Positions 1 to 10,499 of a DNA stretch of 64,000 nt are shown one piece after another (position 1 is the first letter of the stretch; the number at the start of each line of letters is the position of its first letter). The DNA comes from Halomonas alkaliantarctica (lineage in GTDB: Bacteria; Pseudomonadota; Gammaproteobacteria; Pseudomonadales; Halomonadaceae). Both the position numbers and the translations under genes were made by a program. The notes beneath the pieces are model-generated. The model ran no database searches, was not told where the DNA came from, and saw only the letters and a list, made by a program, of their open reading frames with translations. The stretch covers positions 4,092,001-4,156,000 of the forward strand of contig NZ_CP122961.1 of assembly GCF_029854215.1 (NCBI RefSeq). The letters run 5' to 3'.

Positions 1-400
1 GTTCCGCCAAGGCAGCCAGTAAGCCGGCCGCCTCTGGGTGGGGCGTGACCTGGACGCGCAGGCGGTGAAACTCATTCATCGCCGCTGATGCCCACATCAA
101 CGCAGCACTGCGGTGCAGACCGGCGTCTTCTAACTGGGCCTCCAGGGCGCGCAAACGTAGCCAAGTGAAGTCACCGCGCCGTTCAGGCACTTCTTTAGCC
201 AACTGCTGACGACGCTGAAGGTAATCCAGCCCGCCCTCTTCGTGGGATAACGCCAGCGCTTTTTCCTGACGGACGCCTCGCCATGTCTCAAGTGCCTCCA
301 GCAGCCAGCGGTAATGGCCCTCTTCGGTGCGCGCCATCACCCCGTGGTTGTCCCATAGAGTATCGTCCAAATCGAAGGTAATGGCCTGCAGCATCGTCAT
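1..400 (-). CDS. HAD-family hydrolase, 3' end cut by window edge
   Basis: The visible 133 codons begin MTMLQAITFDLDDT, so the HAD motif I nucleophile pair lies at Asp10 and Asp12 in a DLDDT sequence. A helical cap-like region follows. The motifs II to IV would lie beyond the left edge. HAD proteins of this type are usually phosphatases acting on small phosphorylated metabolites; the substrate cannot be told. The ATG at 398-400 overlaps the TGA of xerC as ATGA, so the gene is probably translated with xerC as the last visible gene of the lysA-dapF-DUF484-xerC run. A HAD gene after xerC is also found in other gammaproteobacteria, such as yigB. The assignment to the superfamily is firm, the function is not. 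Confidence 0.85.
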   Translation of the reverse strand, partial: MTMLQAITFDLDDTLWDNHGVMARTEEGHYRWLLEALETWRGVRQEKALALSHEEGGLDYLQRRQQLAKEVPERRGDFTWLRLRALEAQLEDAGLHRSAALMWASAAMNEFHRLRVQVTPHPEAAGLLAALAE

Positions 401-1341
401 GGCTTGCTCCTGGGACTATTCATACGCTCGTTGGGTCCTCGTTTAGCGCGGGGGTGTGCGGCATCGTAGCTGGTCGCCAGATGCTGCCAATCAAGTCGGG
501 TGTAGATTTGTGTGGTCGACAGATTAGCGTGCCCTAACAGCTCCTGCACGGCGCGCAGATCCTGGCTCGACTCCAGTAGGTGGCTGGCAAAGGAGTGGCG
601 TAAACGGTGGGGGTGAAGATGCTCGGGTAGGCCACGAGCTACCGACAGCTGCGCTAAGCGCTTTTGAATGGCACGATGACCTAACCGTGTCCCGCGCTGC
701 CCCACAAATAGCGCAAGTTCCCCCGTTGTCGCGAGTGCTGAGCGACACCCCAGCCACTCGGCCAGCGCCTGCTGGGCGCGGCGCCCTACCGGCACCTGAC
801 GCGGTTTGCCGCCTTTGCCGATTACCCTTACCCGGCTATTTTGCAAATCGCCCAAATCAAGCGCCGCCAGCTCCGCTAAGCGCAAACCGCTGGAGTAAAA
901 CAGCTCAAGAATAGCCTGATCCCGTACGCCCAATGGCGAGCCATCGTGAGGGGTATCAAGAAAGTGCGCCAGGGCGTCGACATCAACAGGGCGTGGCAGG
1001 TGGCTGGGCTGTTTGGGTGTGCGCAATAGCCCGACCGGGTTATCGTTCAAAACGCCCTGCTTGACCAGGTAATCCGCGAACCTGGAAAGCGCCGCCCGGC
1101 GCCGGGCAAGGCTTCTAGGCGCCAAGCCCCGGCTACGCTCAGAGCCTAGAAAAGCGCGCAGCAGTGCGGTGTCTAACGCTGCGGGGTCGGTAACATCGCG
1201 CCGTTCGGTAAAGTTACACAGTGCAGACAAATCATGCCGATAAGCCTCCACGGTGGCAGGGCTAGCATGGGACGCCAGCGCGGCTAGAAAGCTCTCGACG
1301 TGCTCGGCGATCATGGTTTCGGCCAGCGTCGTCTCAACCAT
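397..1341 (-). CDS. xerC: Site-specific tyrosine recombinase XerC
   Basis: This 314-residue protein works with XerD at dif to resolve chromosome dimers before cell division. The N-terminal SAM-like core-binding domain spans about residues 10-95. The catalytic domain shows Arg at about 154 (SGLRLAEL), Lys in IGKGGKPRQVPV, the HxxR box (HPHRLRHSF, about 245-248), His at about 271 (LLGHANLSTTQIY) and the nucleophile Tyr near 280. The reading frame is open further upstream, but the ATG at 1339-1341 gives the normal XerC length and overlaps the DUF484 stop by 8 bases. Position after dapF and DUF484 matches the usual proteobacterial order. Confidence 0.95.
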   Translation of the reverse strand: MVETTLAETMIAEHVESFLAALASHASPATVEAYRHDLSALCNFTERRDVTDPAALDTALLRAFLGSERSRGLAPRSLARRRAALSRFADYLVKQGVLNDNPVGLLRTPKQPSHLPRPVDVDALAHFLDTPHDGSPLGVRDQAILELFYSSGLRLAELAALDLGDLQNSRVRVIGKGGKPRQVPVGRRAQQALAEWLGCRSALATTGELALFVGQRGTRLGHRAIQKRLAQLSVARGLPEHLHPHRLRHSFASHLLESSQDLRAVQELLGHANLSTTQIYTRLDWQHLATSYDAAHPRAKRGPNERMNSPRSKP

Positions 1342-2044
1342 GATCGCCGAGACGCACCAAAAGACGCGCGACGATATCACCCAAGTACTCGGTGAACAGC
1401 GTATCCATGCTGGCGCGATAGGCGTCGGGGCTGGGGCTGGCCAACAGTAGATAGCCCAATGGGTCACCCGCAGAGAGACGTGAAATCGCGCAGGAACCCG
1501 CTTTACGCGGGGCTTTCACGTGAGGCAGTAGGCACTTCCAGTCACTGACGCTGAGCTTAACGCAGCGACTAGTGCGGCCATCCAACAGCGCCGTTAGGCG
1601 TGCACTAGCGTGTTGATCCAGTACGTGACGTGGCGGCTGGGGCGGCGTTGGCTCACTGTCGCTTAACGTCGCCGGGCACCACAGTGCCATGGCGGGGGTT
1701 TCAAAGCGCTCGCTCAATTGGGTGGCCAACGCTTGCGCCAGCGCATCGCGGTCTTGGGCTTCTACCAGCGCGACGAGCGTTTCCCGTAGCCGTCGGTACT
1801 GGGACTCGTTATGGCGGGCGGTTTCCAGCAAGTGCTCCAAGCGGCCTTCGGCGGTTTCCGCACGCTTACGCAGGTCTAACACCAAGCGCTCCAACAGCGA
1901 TACCGCCCCGTCGATGTTCGGATGCGGCACCTGCAGCTGTTGCAGAAGACCTTCACGACCGACGAAAAAATCGGGATGACGCGCCAGCCAGAACGCCACT
2001 TGATCAGGATCGAGCGTTTTGCGGGGTTCGGGGGCTTGTGACAT
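1334..2044 (-). CDS. DUF484 family protein
   Basis: The 236-residue protein starts MSQAPEPRKTLDPDQVAFWLARHP and continues with the DFF and LLxxLxVPH pattern typical of DUF484. A helical N-terminal part is followed by a GAF-like C-terminal half. No enzymatic residues are evident. The family is found almost always between dapF and xerC in proteobacteria, and its role is not established; a link to XerC function is suggested only by position. The stop overlaps the xerC start by 8 bases, and the start lies 16 bases after the dapF stop, so it is inside the lysA-dapF-DUF484-xerC transcription unit. Confidence 0.88.
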   Translation of the reverse strand: MSQAPEPRKTLDPDQVAFWLARHPDFFVGREGLLQQLQVPHPNIDGAVSLLERLVLDLRKRAETAEGRLEHLLETARHNESQYRRLRETLVALVEAQDRDALAQALATQLSERFETPAMALWCPATLSDSEPTPPQPPRHVLDQHASARLTALLDGRTSRCVKLSVSDWKCLLPHVKAPRKAGSCAISRLSAGDPLGYLLLASPSPDAYRASMDTLFTEYLGDIVARLLVRLGDHG

Positions 2045-2060
2045 CGCCGTTCTCCTCGAA

Positions 2061-2894
2061 TTAATTAAGGGCTACGCGGCCATCGAAGACGCGTGTAGCT
2101 GGTCCCACCATCGTCAGTGCCCCTTCAGGGTCGGGCCACTCAATGCTGAGTTCTCCACCTGGTAAATGGACTTTTACAGGGCTTTTTAAGAGCCCCTGAC
2201 GAATACCACTGGCCACTGCCGCACAGGCACCCGTGCCGCAAGCAAGCGTTTCGCCGCTGCCGCGCTCGTATACGCGCAGGCGTATTTCGCTGGGTGAGAG
2301 TACCTGCATAAAGCCCACGTTAACACGCTTGGGAAAACGAGGATGCGCTTCTACCAACGGCCCGAGGCGCTCCACCGGGGCGCTATCAACGCTCTCAACC
2401 TGCAGCACTGCATGGGGGTTGCCCATGGAAACCACGCCGATCTGCAGCGTTTCATCACCCACTTGTAGCTGATGTAAAGGTTGATCCCCTGGGGCATCGA
2501 ACGGCAGCGCCATAGGGCTAAACCGCGGGCGGCCCATATCCACTCGCACCATGCCATCGTGCTGCACGGTCAGCACCAACGGCCCCCCGGCAGTTTCTAC
2601 GTGGATTTCATGCTTGTGAGTCAGCCGCTGATCGCGCACGAAACGGGCAAAGCAGCGCGCCCCGTTGCCACAGTTTTCCACTTCACTGCCGTCGGCATTA
2701 TAAATGCGGTAGCGAAAATCCATCTCGGGATCGCGGGGTGGCTCAACGACCAACAACTGGTCAAAGCCAATGCCGAAACGCCGGTCTGCCAGCGCACGGA
2801 TTTGCGATTCGTCCAACCGGGCGCGCTGAGTCACCAGATCCACCATGACAAAGTCATTACCCAGGCCATGCATTTTGGTGAAGTGTAACAGCAT
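2061..2894 (-). CDS. dapF: Diaminopimelate epimerase
   Basis: The enzyme interconverts LL- and meso-diaminopimelate, the last step before meso-DAP is used for peptidoglycan or decarboxylated by LysA. The length of 277 residues is normal. The N-terminus reads [16 protein letters not shown]. The two catalytic cysteines are seen in [10 protein letters not shown] (first half) and [12 protein letters not shown] (second half), the expected two-base mechanism pair. The ATG at 2892-2894 shares one base with the lysA stop (TGATG), which implies translational coupling. A TTG one codon upstream is in frame but less likely. Cytoplasmic. Confidence 0.96.
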   Translation of the reverse strand: MLLHFTKMHGLGNDFVMVDLVTQRARLDESQIRALADRRFGIGFDQLLVVEPPRDPEMDFRYRIYNADGSEVENCGNGARCFARFVRDQRLTHKHEIHVETAGGPLVLTVQHDGMVRVDMGRPRFSPMALPFDAPGDQPLHQLQVGDETLQIGVVSMGNPHAVLQVESVDSAPVERLGPLVEAHPRFPKRVNVGFMQVLSPSEIRLRVYERGSGETLACGTGACAAVASGIRQGLLKSPVKVHLPGGELSIEWPDPEGALTMVGPATRVFDGRVALN

Positions 2895-4165
2895 CAATGC
2901 CCCCCTTCGGGCAGCAGCGCTTCACCCGCCCAAAGACTAACAACGGTTTCCCTCGCGCGCACCACATGGCAGCTGTCGCCATCGACCATCAACTCAGCGG
3001 CACGAGGACGGCTGTTGTAGTTCGACGCCATGACAAAGCCGTAGGCCCCCGCCGAGCGCACCGCCAGAAGATCACCTTCGTCAATTGCCAGCTCGCGCTC
3101 TTTGCCCAGGAAGTCACCGGTTTCACACACCGGGCCCACTACGTCGTAAAGGGCGCTTTCGCGCGTTTGACGAGTATCCACCGGCACGATCGCCTGCCAG
3201 GCCTGGTACAGTGCCGGACGAATCAGATCGTTCATGGCCGCATCGACAATGGCGAAGTTCTTGGTCTCACCGGGCTTGAGAAACTCTACCCGAGTGAGCA
3301 TGACGCCCGCATTAGCGGCGATGGAACGGCCCGGCTCAAACAGCAGCGTAAGCGCTTCGCCACCTTCCCAGCGGGATAGCCGCGCCAACAGCTGGCTGGC
3401 GTAATCGAACGGCTGGGGCGGCTTTTCATCGCGGTAAGGTACGCCCAAACCACCGCCTAAATCGAGATGCTCAATTTCGATGCCGCGTTCACGCAAGCGC
3501 TCCATGAGCATCAGCAAGCGATCAAGGGCGTCCAGAAAGGGCGCCGTTTCGGTGAGCTGCGAACCAATGTGACAATCGAGCCCCTTCACCTTCAGGTTGG
3601 GCAGGCTCGCGGCTAGTTCGTAAACATCCAGCGCTTCGTCCACCGGGATGCCGAACTTATTGTCCTTCAATCCGGTGGAGATATACGGGTGAGTTCCCGC
3701 ATCCACATCCGGGTTCACACGCAGTGATACCGGGGCAATTTTCCCCAGCTCCCCTGCAACGCGATTCAACCGCTCAAGCTCCGGGCGCGACTCAACGTTA
3801 AAGCACTTAATGCCCACTTCCAGCGCCCGAGCCATTTCGTGGGCCTGCTTGGCAACGCCCGAAAACACCACCTTCGCCGGGTCGCCGCCTGCATTAAGCA
3901 CCCGCTCAAGCTCGCCGATGGAAACAATATCGAACCCTGCACCCAGCTTGGCTAAAAGGCCGAGCACCGCCAGATTAGAGTTGGCCTTCACCGCGTAACA
4001 AATCAGGTGTGGGTGGCCGCCCAGCGCTTCGGTATAGGCGCGAAAGTGACGCTCAAAAGTAGCTTTTGAGTAGACGTAGCAAGGCGTACCGTGCTCGTCG
4101 GCAATGCGTGACAGCGGCACATCTTCGGCGTACAGCACGCCATCGCGGTAATTAAAATAGTCCAT
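2894..4165 (-). CDS. lysA: Diaminopimelate decarboxylase
   Basis: PLP-dependent decarboxylase that turns meso-diaminopimelate into L-lysine. At 423 residues it is of standard length. The alanine-racemase-like barrel carries the PLP lysine in [13 protein letters not shown] (about residue 62), the glycine-rich phosphate-binding loop in [11 protein letters not shown], and the C-terminal beta domain has the substrate-binding cysteine in VCETGDFLG. It sits downstream of argH and the small lipoprotein gene and is directly coupled to dapF by a TGATG overlap, so the two last lysine-pathway enzymes are made together. Confidence 0.97.
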   Translation of the reverse strand: MDYFNYRDGVLYAEDVPLSRIADEHGTPCYVYSKATFERHFRAYTEALGGHPHLICYAVKANSNLAVLGLLAKLGAGFDIVSIGELERVLNAGGDPAKVVFSGVAKQAHEMARALEVGIKCFNVESRPELERLNRVAGELGKIAPVSLRVNPDVDAGTHPYISTGLKDNKFGIPVDEALDVYELAASLPNLKVKGLDCHIGSQLTETAPFLDALDRLLMLMERLRERGIEIEHLDLGGGLGVPYRDEKPPQPFDYASQLLARLSRWEGGEALTLLFEPGRSIAANAGVMLTRVEFLKPGETKNFAIVDAAMNDLIRPALYQAWQAIVPVDTRQTRESALYDVVGPVCETGDFLGKERELAIDEGDLLAVRSAGAYGFVMASNYNSRPRAAELMVDGDSCHVVRARETVVSLWAGEALLPEGGH

Positions 4166-4211
4166 GGTGCTCTCCCCTTATTATGAACCTGCGTCCTGGG
4201 CCTGCAGCAAT

Positions 4212-4343
4212 CTATTCAGACGGCTGGGCAGGTTGCTCGTCAGCGGGTGCATCTTCCGGCAGATAAAGCGGCCCTTTTTGCCCACAGCCTGCCAATCCGG
4301 TTAACAGCAACACCGTAAGGGTCATGATTGCCAACGTTTTCAT
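4212..4343 (-). CDS. lptM: LptM-type small outer-membrane lipoprotein
   Basis: A 43-residue gene between argH and lysA. The product has a hydrophobic signal segment (about residues 3-18), a lipobox LAGC with the lipidated Cys at residue 20, and then [12 protein letters not shown], the hallmark of the LptM/YifL family. In E. coli LptM helps the LptD translocon for lipopolysaccharide to mature. The acidic, proline-rich tail ([11 protein letters not shown]) is short. Its ATG overlaps the argH TGA as ATGA, so it is translated after ArgH. The position just upstream of lysA-dapF is the same in many gammaproteobacteria. Confidence 0.9.
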   Translation of the reverse strand: MKTLAIMTLTVLLLTGLAGCGQKGPLYLPEDAPADEQPAQPSE

Positions 4344-5743
4344 GCGCCCACCTTGAGCGCGACCAACGCCTCGCGCGCTCGCTGGGCAGCAGCCCGCACC
4401 TGATTCGGCGCGGTACCACCGATGTGGTTACGGGCAGCTACCGAGCCTTCCAGGGTTAACACCTCGAATACGTCTTGCTCGATGGTATCGGAGAACTGTT
4501 TGAGCTCATCGAGGCTCATCTCGGAGAGATCTTTTTCGGTTTTGAGACCATAGGCCACCGACTGACCGACGATTTCGTGGGCGTCGCGGAAGGCCACGCC
4601 CTTGCGCACCAAGTAGTCGGCCAAGTCAGTCGCGGTAGAGAAACCACGCCGCGCCGCTTCATACATACTGGCTTTTTTAGGCTCGATTGCGGGCACCATA
4701 TCGGCGAACGCTTTTAAGCAATCGCGCACGGTATCCACTGCATCGAACAGCGGCTCTTTATCTTCCTGATTGTCTTTGTTGTAGGCTAACGGCTGCGATT
4801 TCATCAGCGTTAGCAGCGACATAAGGTGGCCATACACACGGCCGGTTTTGCCGCGCACCAGTTCAGGCACATCGGGGTTTTTCTTCTGCGGCATAATTGA
4901 AGAGCCGGTGCAGAAGCGGTCGGGCAGGTCGATAAAGTTGAACTGAGCGCTGGTCCACAGCACCAGCTCTTCGCTCATGCGCGATAGGTGCATCAACAGA
5001 ATGCTGGCAAAGCTGGTGAATTCGATGGCGAAGTCACGATCCGAGACCGCGTCCAGAGAGTTCTCCGTTGGACGGTCAAAACCCAGCAGCTCTGCAGTAA
5101 CGTGGCGGTCGATGGGATAGGTAGTACCCGCTAGTGCAGCAGCGCCCAGCGGCATTACGTTGACGCGCTTGCGACAGTCCAGCAGACGCTCGTGATCCCG
5201 GGCCAGCATCTCCTGCCAAGCCAGAATGTGGTGGCCAAAGGTGACCGGCTGGGCGGTTTGCAGATGGGTAAAACCCGGCATGATGGTCTCAGCTTCACGG
5301 TCAGCCAGCTCGATCATGCCTTCGCGCAGACGTTTCAGCTCCACTTCGATAACGTCGATCTCATCGCGCATAAACAGACGAATATCGGTGGCGACTTGAT
5401 CGTTACGCGAGCGACCGGTGTGGAGCTTTTTGCCGGTAATGCCGATCTTTTCGGTCAGCCGCGCTTCGATGTTCATATGCACATCCTCCAGCGGCACCGA
5501 CCAGTTGAATTCGCCACGCTCGATTTCGCCCTGAATCTCGTTCAGGCCGTTAATAATCGCATCGCGCTCGTCATCAGTGAGCACGCCTACCCGAGCCAGC
5601 ATAGTGGCGTGGGCGATGGAGCCCTGGATGTCCTGGGGGGCCAGGCGCTGGTCGAAATTAACAGACGCGGTGAAGCGTGCAACAAAGGCATCGGTGGGCT
5701 CGCTAAAGCGACCGCCCCAAGACTGATTCGTGGCTTGGCTCAT
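4340..5743 (-). CDS. argH: Argininosuccinate lyase
   Basis: Last enzyme of arginine biosynthesis, splitting argininosuccinate into arginine and fumarate. The chosen ATG gives 467 residues, beginning [21 protein letters not shown], which matches the normal family N-terminus; a 25-codon open extension upstream is not used. The superfamily signature [12 protein letters not shown] is intact around residue 280 and the catalytic His region [14 protein letters not shown] is present. It is the first gene of the run argH-lptM-lysA-dapF-DUF484-xerC-HAD on the minus strand, lying 97 bases downstream of the GGDEF-EAL gene. Confidence 0.96.
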   Translation of the reverse strand: MSQATNQSWGGRFSEPTDAFVARFTASVNFDQRLAPQDIQGSIAHATMLARVGVLTDDERDAIINGLNEIQGEIERGEFNWSVPLEDVHMNIEARLTEKIGITGKKLHTGRSRNDQVATDIRLFMRDEIDVIEVELKRLREGMIELADREAETIMPGFTHLQTAQPVTFGHHILAWQEMLARDHERLLDCRKRVNVMPLGAAALAGTTYPIDRHVTAELLGFDRPTENSLDAVSDRDFAIEFTSFASILLMHLSRMSEELVLWTSAQFNFIDLPDRFCTGSSIMPQKKNPDVPELVRGKTGRVYGHLMSLLTLMKSQPLAYNKDNQEDKEPLFDAVDTVRDCLKAFADMVPAIEPKKASMYEAARRGFSTATDLADYLVRKGVAFRDAHEIVGQSVAYGLKTEKDLSEMSLDELKQFSDTIEQDVFEVLTLEGSVAARNHIGGTAPNQVRAAAQRAREALVALKVGA

Positions 5744-5840
5744 CGAAGATATATCCTGCTGACAAAACAAAGGAGTCGTTAGCAGAAAGTGTACCAGAGT
5801 CGCCCCGGTCAGCGGCACGCCGTTTTTATTTCTGCAGTAG

Positions 5841-8630
5841 CTAATAGCATGAAGTCATGTCCGCAGGTGGTTTGTGCAGAAATTCGTGCAGAGCACTGAG
5901 AGGCATTGGGCGGGCAAAGTAGTAGCCCTGATAGTAGTCACAGTGACGTTGTTGAAGATAGCCAAACTGCTCTGCCGTCTCTACGCCTTCGACCAATACT
6001 TCCAAACCCATTTTCCCCGCCATGGCGACCACGCCATCGATAATGGCGGCATCGTGGCGATCAAAGGTCACATCGCGTACAAAGGAACGGTCAATCTTGA
6101 TGCGGTTAATCGGCAGGCGCTTTAAATAGCTTAGGCTAGAGAAGCCGGTGCCAAAATCGTCTAAAGCAATCTGAACTCCCAGCGCTCGCAAGTTCTTTAA
6201 CGCCTGGATCGCTTGTTCGGCGCTCCCCATCAGCACCCCTTCGGTAAGCTCCAACTCTAACAGCGCTGGCGTTAGGCCGCTGCTCATCAGCACCTGCTCT
6301 ATGGAGGCGACGAATCCGGGGCGTTGAAACTGCATAGGCGAAATATTGACCGCCATAGTAATGTCGCCCAGCCCCAGGCCATTGAGCTGTTGGGCATCGC
6401 GACAGGCGGATGCCAATACCCACTCGCTGATGGGTATAATCTGGCCCGTATCCTCGGCAAGGCTAATAAAATCAGACGGCGGGATATTGCCGCGCTCTGG
6501 GTGCTGCCAGCGGATTAACGCTTCAACTCCCACCACACGACCGCTCGGCGCGTGAATTTGCGGCTGATAGTGAAGCTCAAACTGCTGCTGCTCAATGGCT
6601 TGCTGGAGCGCGCTGCGTAAGCTGACCCGTTCGCTCACTTTGCGATTCAAGTCTTCGGTATACCAGTGGTAGGTGTTGCGCCCGCGGCGTTTGGCTTTAT
6701 ACATGGCCAAGTCCGCCTGCTGGATAAGCTGGCGGGGTTTATTCATGCTGCCGTCATTGATAGCAATCCCAATACTGGCGGTAATACGCAGCTCGCTGCC
6801 GCAATACCAGTAGGGCGGCGAAAGCCCACGAAGAACGCGTTCTACTACTTGGATCACATCATCTTGGTGCGCCAGATCCGGCAGCAGCACAACGAATTCA
6901 TCGCTACCAAAGCGCGCAACAGTGTCCCAGGGGCGCAGCTCACTTTCCAGCCGCTTGGCAACCTCAACCAGAATAAAGTCGCCCACCTCATGGCCCAAGG
7001 TATCGTTAATCGGTTTGAAATCGTCCAGATCAATAAACAGCACGGCTACGTAGCGCTGGTAGCGACGTGCCAACACACACCCTTGCTCTAAGCGCAGACC
7101 AAGCAACAAACGGTTGGGCAACCCCGTCAAGGCATCATGATGGGCGTTATGGTCGAGTTGCGCCTGATATTCGCGCTGTTCGGAAATATCGTTCTGTACG
7201 CCGATAAAGTGGGTTACTTCAGCGTTCTCATCAAGAACGGGCGAAATGTACAGGTCGTTCCAAAAAACCGTCCCGTCGCGCCGATAGTTACGAATGACCA
7301 CGTGCACTTCGCGCTGCTCTACAATCCCTGCGCGCAACTGTTTGATAGTAGCGGGATCGGTCTCGTCACCCTGGAGAAAACGGCAGTTGCGCCCCAGCGC
7401 CTGGCTGCGCGTATATCCGGTGATGCGCTCAAAGGCGGCGTTAACGTAGACCATAGGCAGATCGCTGCGCTGGGCATCGACAATCACTACCCCGTTGGTA
7501 CTTGACTCAACGCTACGCTCAAGCAGTTTTAGCTGATGCTCGGTCGCTTTACGCTCGTTAATATCACGGAAATAGACCGTAAGCCCTTCGGATGACGGAT
7601 ATACGTGCACCTCAAGCCAACTATTGAGACGCGGATTGAACGCTTCAAAATGTACCGCTTCCTGCTGGCTCGCAGCACGCTGATACTCTTTTTGAAACTT
7701 GCTGCCCATGGCGTCAGGAAACGTCTGCCAAATATATTGGCCTATCAGTTCACCTTCACGGCGCTTCAAAATACGTTCAGCTTCCCTGTTCACGTAAGTA
7801 AAACGCCACTCCGTGTCTAGAGTAAAAAAACTGTCGGTGATGCTATCCAGCGTAATGGTGAGCCGGTGCGCAAGCTGGGAAAGGTTTTCGCGCAGCTGCT
7901 TTTGCTCGGTAATATCCTGCGATGCCCCCTGAACCTGAATAATGCGGCCCTCTTCATCGCGCACCGCTTTACCAATCGCCCGCACCCACAGATGCCTGCC
8001 TTGGGGGGTAATCACCTCCAACTCGTCATCAAAACTGATGCCGTACTCACAGCAGGCATTAAATGCCGCCATCAGCCGCTCCTGCGACTCAGGCGCATAG
8101 AACGAAAACGCCTCTTCAACGCTGGGTTGAAACCCAGCAGGCATACCGTGGATAAGGCTAAGCTCATCCGACCAGATAGGCTTACCGTCTGCCATGTCGA
8201 CATACCAGCCGCCAATCAGGGCAGTTTCACCGGCAATTTTGAATAGCCGTTGGTTACGTAGCAACTGCTCATCTGATGCCTTACGGCGCGTTATTACCCG
8301 GGCGATGACGTAAATCACGTCCCCCCCAAAGGAAGCAGTGACTTCCAGCCAGTGCTGCTGACCGGCTGCAGAAACCGCGCGTACCTCGAAGGGCAGAACC
8401 TTTTCGCCTTGGTGCATCCGCTTTAACGCCTGCTCAATCACGGGGTGATCAAGGGGGTTAATGACCACTCCACAGGCACGACCAATTAATGTTTCGGACG
8501 AGTACCCCAGCAGCGTCTCTAAAGCTGGATTGACTTGCAGCAGCGTGCCTTCAAAGTCGATACAGCAGAACAGATCCTGTGAGAGCAGGAAAAACTGGTC
8601 AAGCTGGCCGTGGGGTAACACTAAGGACAT
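5841..8630 (-). CDS. Multi-PAS/LOV sensor protein with GGDEF and EAL domains
   Basis: A 929-residue protein without clear membrane segments. The order is PAS (about 10-115), PAS (about 125-240), PAS (about 255-360), a LOV-type PAS (about 370-485), GGDEF (about 492-655) and EAL (about 670-920). The LOV domain has GRNCRFLQG at 413-421 with Cys416 in the flavin-adduct position, plus Asn448, Asn458 and Gln479 where the flavin-contacting residues are expected. The cyclase motif reads GSDEF (575-579) instead of GGDEF, with an RxxD inhibitory site at 566-569. The EAL motif (703-705) and DDFGTG are intact, so phosphodiesterase activity looks more likely than cyclase activity. It probably controls c-di-GMP in response to blue light. 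It has its own promoter region, divergent from hemC. Confidence 0.9.
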   Translation of the reverse strand: MSLVLPHGQLDQFFLLSQDLFCCIDFEGTLLQVNPALETLLGYSSETLIGRACGVVINPLDHPVIEQALKRMHQGEKVLPFEVRAVSAAGQQHWLEVTASFGGDVIYVIARVITRRKASDEQLLRNQRLFKIAGETALIGGWYVDMADGKPIWSDELSLIHGMPAGFQPSVEEAFSFYAPESQERLMAAFNACCEYGISFDDELEVITPQGRHLWVRAIGKAVRDEEGRIIQVQGASQDITEQKQLRENLSQLAHRLTITLDSITDSFFTLDTEWRFTYVNREAERILKRREGELIGQYIWQTFPDAMGSKFQKEYQRAASQQEAVHFEAFNPRLNSWLEVHVYPSSEGLTVYFRDINERKATEHQLKLLERSVESSTNGVVIVDAQRSDLPMVYVNAAFERITGYTRSQALGRNCRFLQGDETDPATIKQLRAGIVEQREVHVVIRNYRRDGTVFWNDLYISPVLDENAEVTHFIGVQNDISEQREYQAQLDHNAHHDALTGLPNRLLLGLRLEQGCVLARRYQRYVAVLFIDLDDFKPINDTLGHEVGDFILVEVAKRLESELRPWDTVARFGSDEFVVLLPDLAHQDDVIQVVERVLRGLSPPYWYCGSELRITASIGIAINDGSMNKPRQLIQQADLAMYKAKRRGRNTYHWYTEDLNRKVSERVSLRSALQQAIEQQQFELHYQPQIHAPSGRVVGVEALIRWQHPERGNIPPSDFISLAEDTGQIIPISEWVLASACRDAQQLNGLGLGDITMAVNISPMQFQRPGFVASIEQVLMSSGLTPALLELELTEGVLMGSAEQAIQALKNLRALGVQIALDDFGTGFSSLSYLKRLPINRIKIDRSFVRDVTFDRHDAAIIDGVVAMAGKMGLEVLVEGVETAEQFGYLQQRHCDYYQGYYFARPMPLSALHEFLHKPPADMTSCY

Positions 8631-8765
8631 AGGATTTCCTGGGCAACGGATAAACCACGTTACGAGAGCATAATTAGTTCCGTTATTTTTACTGTGGCGC
8701 TCGGTGCTTTATGATGACACTTATCATAGCTTGACTCGCCGTGTCAGCGGTATAGGGAGAATAAC

Positions 8766-9710
8766 GTGCTATCAATCACCAAACTGCGCATTGCCACGCG
8801 TAAAAGCCAATTGGCCATGTGGCAGGCTGAGTACGTTCGCGACCGCTTAATGGCGGCTCACAGCGGCCTCGAGGTCGAGCTTGTGGCACTGTCTACCAAG
8901 GGCGACAAAATCCTCGATACGCCGCTTTCAAAAATTGGTGGTAAAGGACTGTTCGTCAAAGAGTTGGAAGACGCGATGCTGGATGGCCGTGCCGATATTG
9001 CCGTCCACTCGATGAAAGATGTCCCCATGCACTTCCCCGAAGGGCTAGGTCTGTCGGTCATCCTAGAGGGCGCCGACCCTACCGATGCGTTTGTATCCAA
9101 CCATTACTCTAGCATTGATGAGCTTCCCGAAGGGGCGCGTATTGGCACCGCCAGCCTACGCCGCGGGCTACAGGTGCGTGAAGCCCGCCCCGACCTGCAA
9201 ATTCTTAATCTGCGTGGCAACGTGCAAACGCGGCTAGGCAAATTAGACGCAGGGGAATTCGACGCCATCATCCTGGCGACCTCGGGCCTCAAGCGGCTGG
9301 GCTTGGATGAGCGGATTGCCCAGGCGCTGCCGCCGGAAGTGTGCCTGCCCGCCTGCGGCCAAGGTGCTCTAGGCATCGAGTGCCGCCTGCATGATCCCGA
9401 GCTGATTGCCTTACTAGCCCCGCTTGATGACGCGGATACCGCGACCCGCGTGCGCGCCGAACGGGCCATGAACACGCGTTTAGAGGGCGGCTGCCAAGTA
9501 CCCATTGCCGGCCACGCTGTGCTGGATATTGACAATGAAACCCTGTGGCTACGCGGCTTAGTCGGTAACCCAGAGGGCACCGAAGTGCTGCGCGCCGAAG
9601 GCCGTGGTTCGATGCATGAGCCCGAAGCGCTGGGCATTCGCATTGCCGAAGAGCTGCTCGACCAGGGCGCTGGCGATATTCTGGCCGAGGTTTACGGCCG
9701 CGCCATATGA
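8766..9710 (+). CDS. hemC: Hydroxymethylbilane synthase (porphobilinogen deaminase)
   Basis: Joins four porphobilinogen units into hydroxymethylbilane in tetrapyrrole synthesis. The 314-residue protein shows [11 protein letters not shown] near the start, the substrate-binding arginines in [15 protein letters not shown] and [14 protein letters not shown], and the dipyrromethane cofactor Cys in [14 protein letters not shown]. The start is a GTG at 8766 preceded by AGGGAGA at 8754-8760; there is no better ATG. It is the first gene of hemC-hemD-hemX-hemY and its end overlaps hemD as ATGA. Confidence 0.96.
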   Translation: MLSITKLRIATRKSQLAMWQAEYVRDRLMAAHSGLEVELVALSTKGDKILDTPLSKIGGKGLFVKELEDAMLDGRADIAVHSMKDVPMHFPEGLGLSVILEGADPTDAFVSNHYSSIDELPEGARIGTASLRRGLQVREARPDLQILNLRGNVQTRLGKLDAGEFDAIILATSGLKRLGLDERIAQALPPEVCLPACGQGALGIECRLHDPELIALLAPLDDADTATRVRAERAMNTRLEGGCQVPIAGHAVLDIDNETLWLRGLVGNPEGTEVLRAEGRGSMHEPEALGIRIAEELLDQGAGDILAEVYGRAI

Positions 9711-10486
9711 ACCAACCGGTACTGATCTGTCGCCCCGGCGAGCGCGGTGAAGCGCTCGCCGCTGCTCTACGCGAGCGGGGCGAAAGCGTTGAATCACTCA
9801 ATGTGATGCAACTTGAAGCCTTGCCAGAAGCCCCCGAAATGCGACGTATCTGGCTGGATATTGATCAGTACCATAAAATAATAGTCATTAGCCCCTTTGC
9901 GGCCACTTGCTTAAGCGAAGCGTTGGATCGCTTCTGGCCACAGCTGCCTATTGGTATTGACTACTACAGCGTTGGCAGCGCCACGGCGGCGACGCTTTAT
10001 AATCAGTTGGGTGTCCGCGTGCATGTGCCTTCGCCGAGTGCGGGCGAAGATACCAGCGAAGCACTGCTTGCGCTTGCCTCGCTCCAGCAGCTAGCGCACC
10101 AGCGTATTCTACTGGTGGCGGGCGAAGGTGGCCGCCCGCTGCTCGCTGAAACGCTTGCCGCGCGGGGAGCACAGGTAACTCGCCTAGCGGTGTATCGACG
10201 CACGTTTCAACCTCTAGCACCTGATCTGCAAACGCGTCTTTTTTCAGGTAATTACCGGGCGTTGATCGTCACCAGCAGCGAACTGCTGGAACATCTGGCA
10301 AAATGGTGCAATCAAGCGGCCTTGAACCAACCGCTAATCGTTTCCAGTCGCCGTTTGGCTACACTGGCTGGCATACTGGGTTTTTGTGACCTCAAGGTGG
10401 CGTCCGGAGCTACGCCAGCTGCGTTGATAGCGGCGTTGGAGACCTGCGACCCACAGGGTGCCGATGTCGATCAAGGAACTTACTAA
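9707..10486 (+). CDS. hemD: Uroporphyrinogen-III synthase
   Basis: Cyclises hydroxymethylbilane to uroporphyrinogen III with inversion of ring D. The 259-residue protein has the two alternating Rossmann-like lobes of the family and is weakly conserved, as HemD usually is. Recognisable pieces are [22 protein letters not shown] at the N-terminus in two parts, the [11 protein letters not shown] segment and the [12 protein letters not shown] segment. It is translationally coupled to hemC (ATGA overlap) and is followed 13 bases later by hemX. Position alone makes the call strong. Confidence 0.9.
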   Translation: MNQPVLICRPGERGEALAAALRERGESVESLNVMQLEALPEAPEMRRIWLDIDQYHKIIVISPFAATCLSEALDRFWPQLPIGIDYYSVGSATAATLYNQLGVRVHVPSPSAGEDTSEALLALASLQQLAHQRILLVAGEGGRPLLAETLAARGAQVTRLAVYRRTFQPLAPDLQTRLFSGNYRALIVTSSELLEHLAKWCNQAALNQPLIVSSRRLATLAGILGFCDLKVASGATPAALIAALETCDPQGADVDQGTY

Positions 10487-10499
10487 GGGCTAGCGACAC

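Noticed and set aside
5192..5782. Long plus-strand open frame opposite argH
   Set aside because: It is a shadow of argH on the other strand, with no start signals and no recognisable domain.
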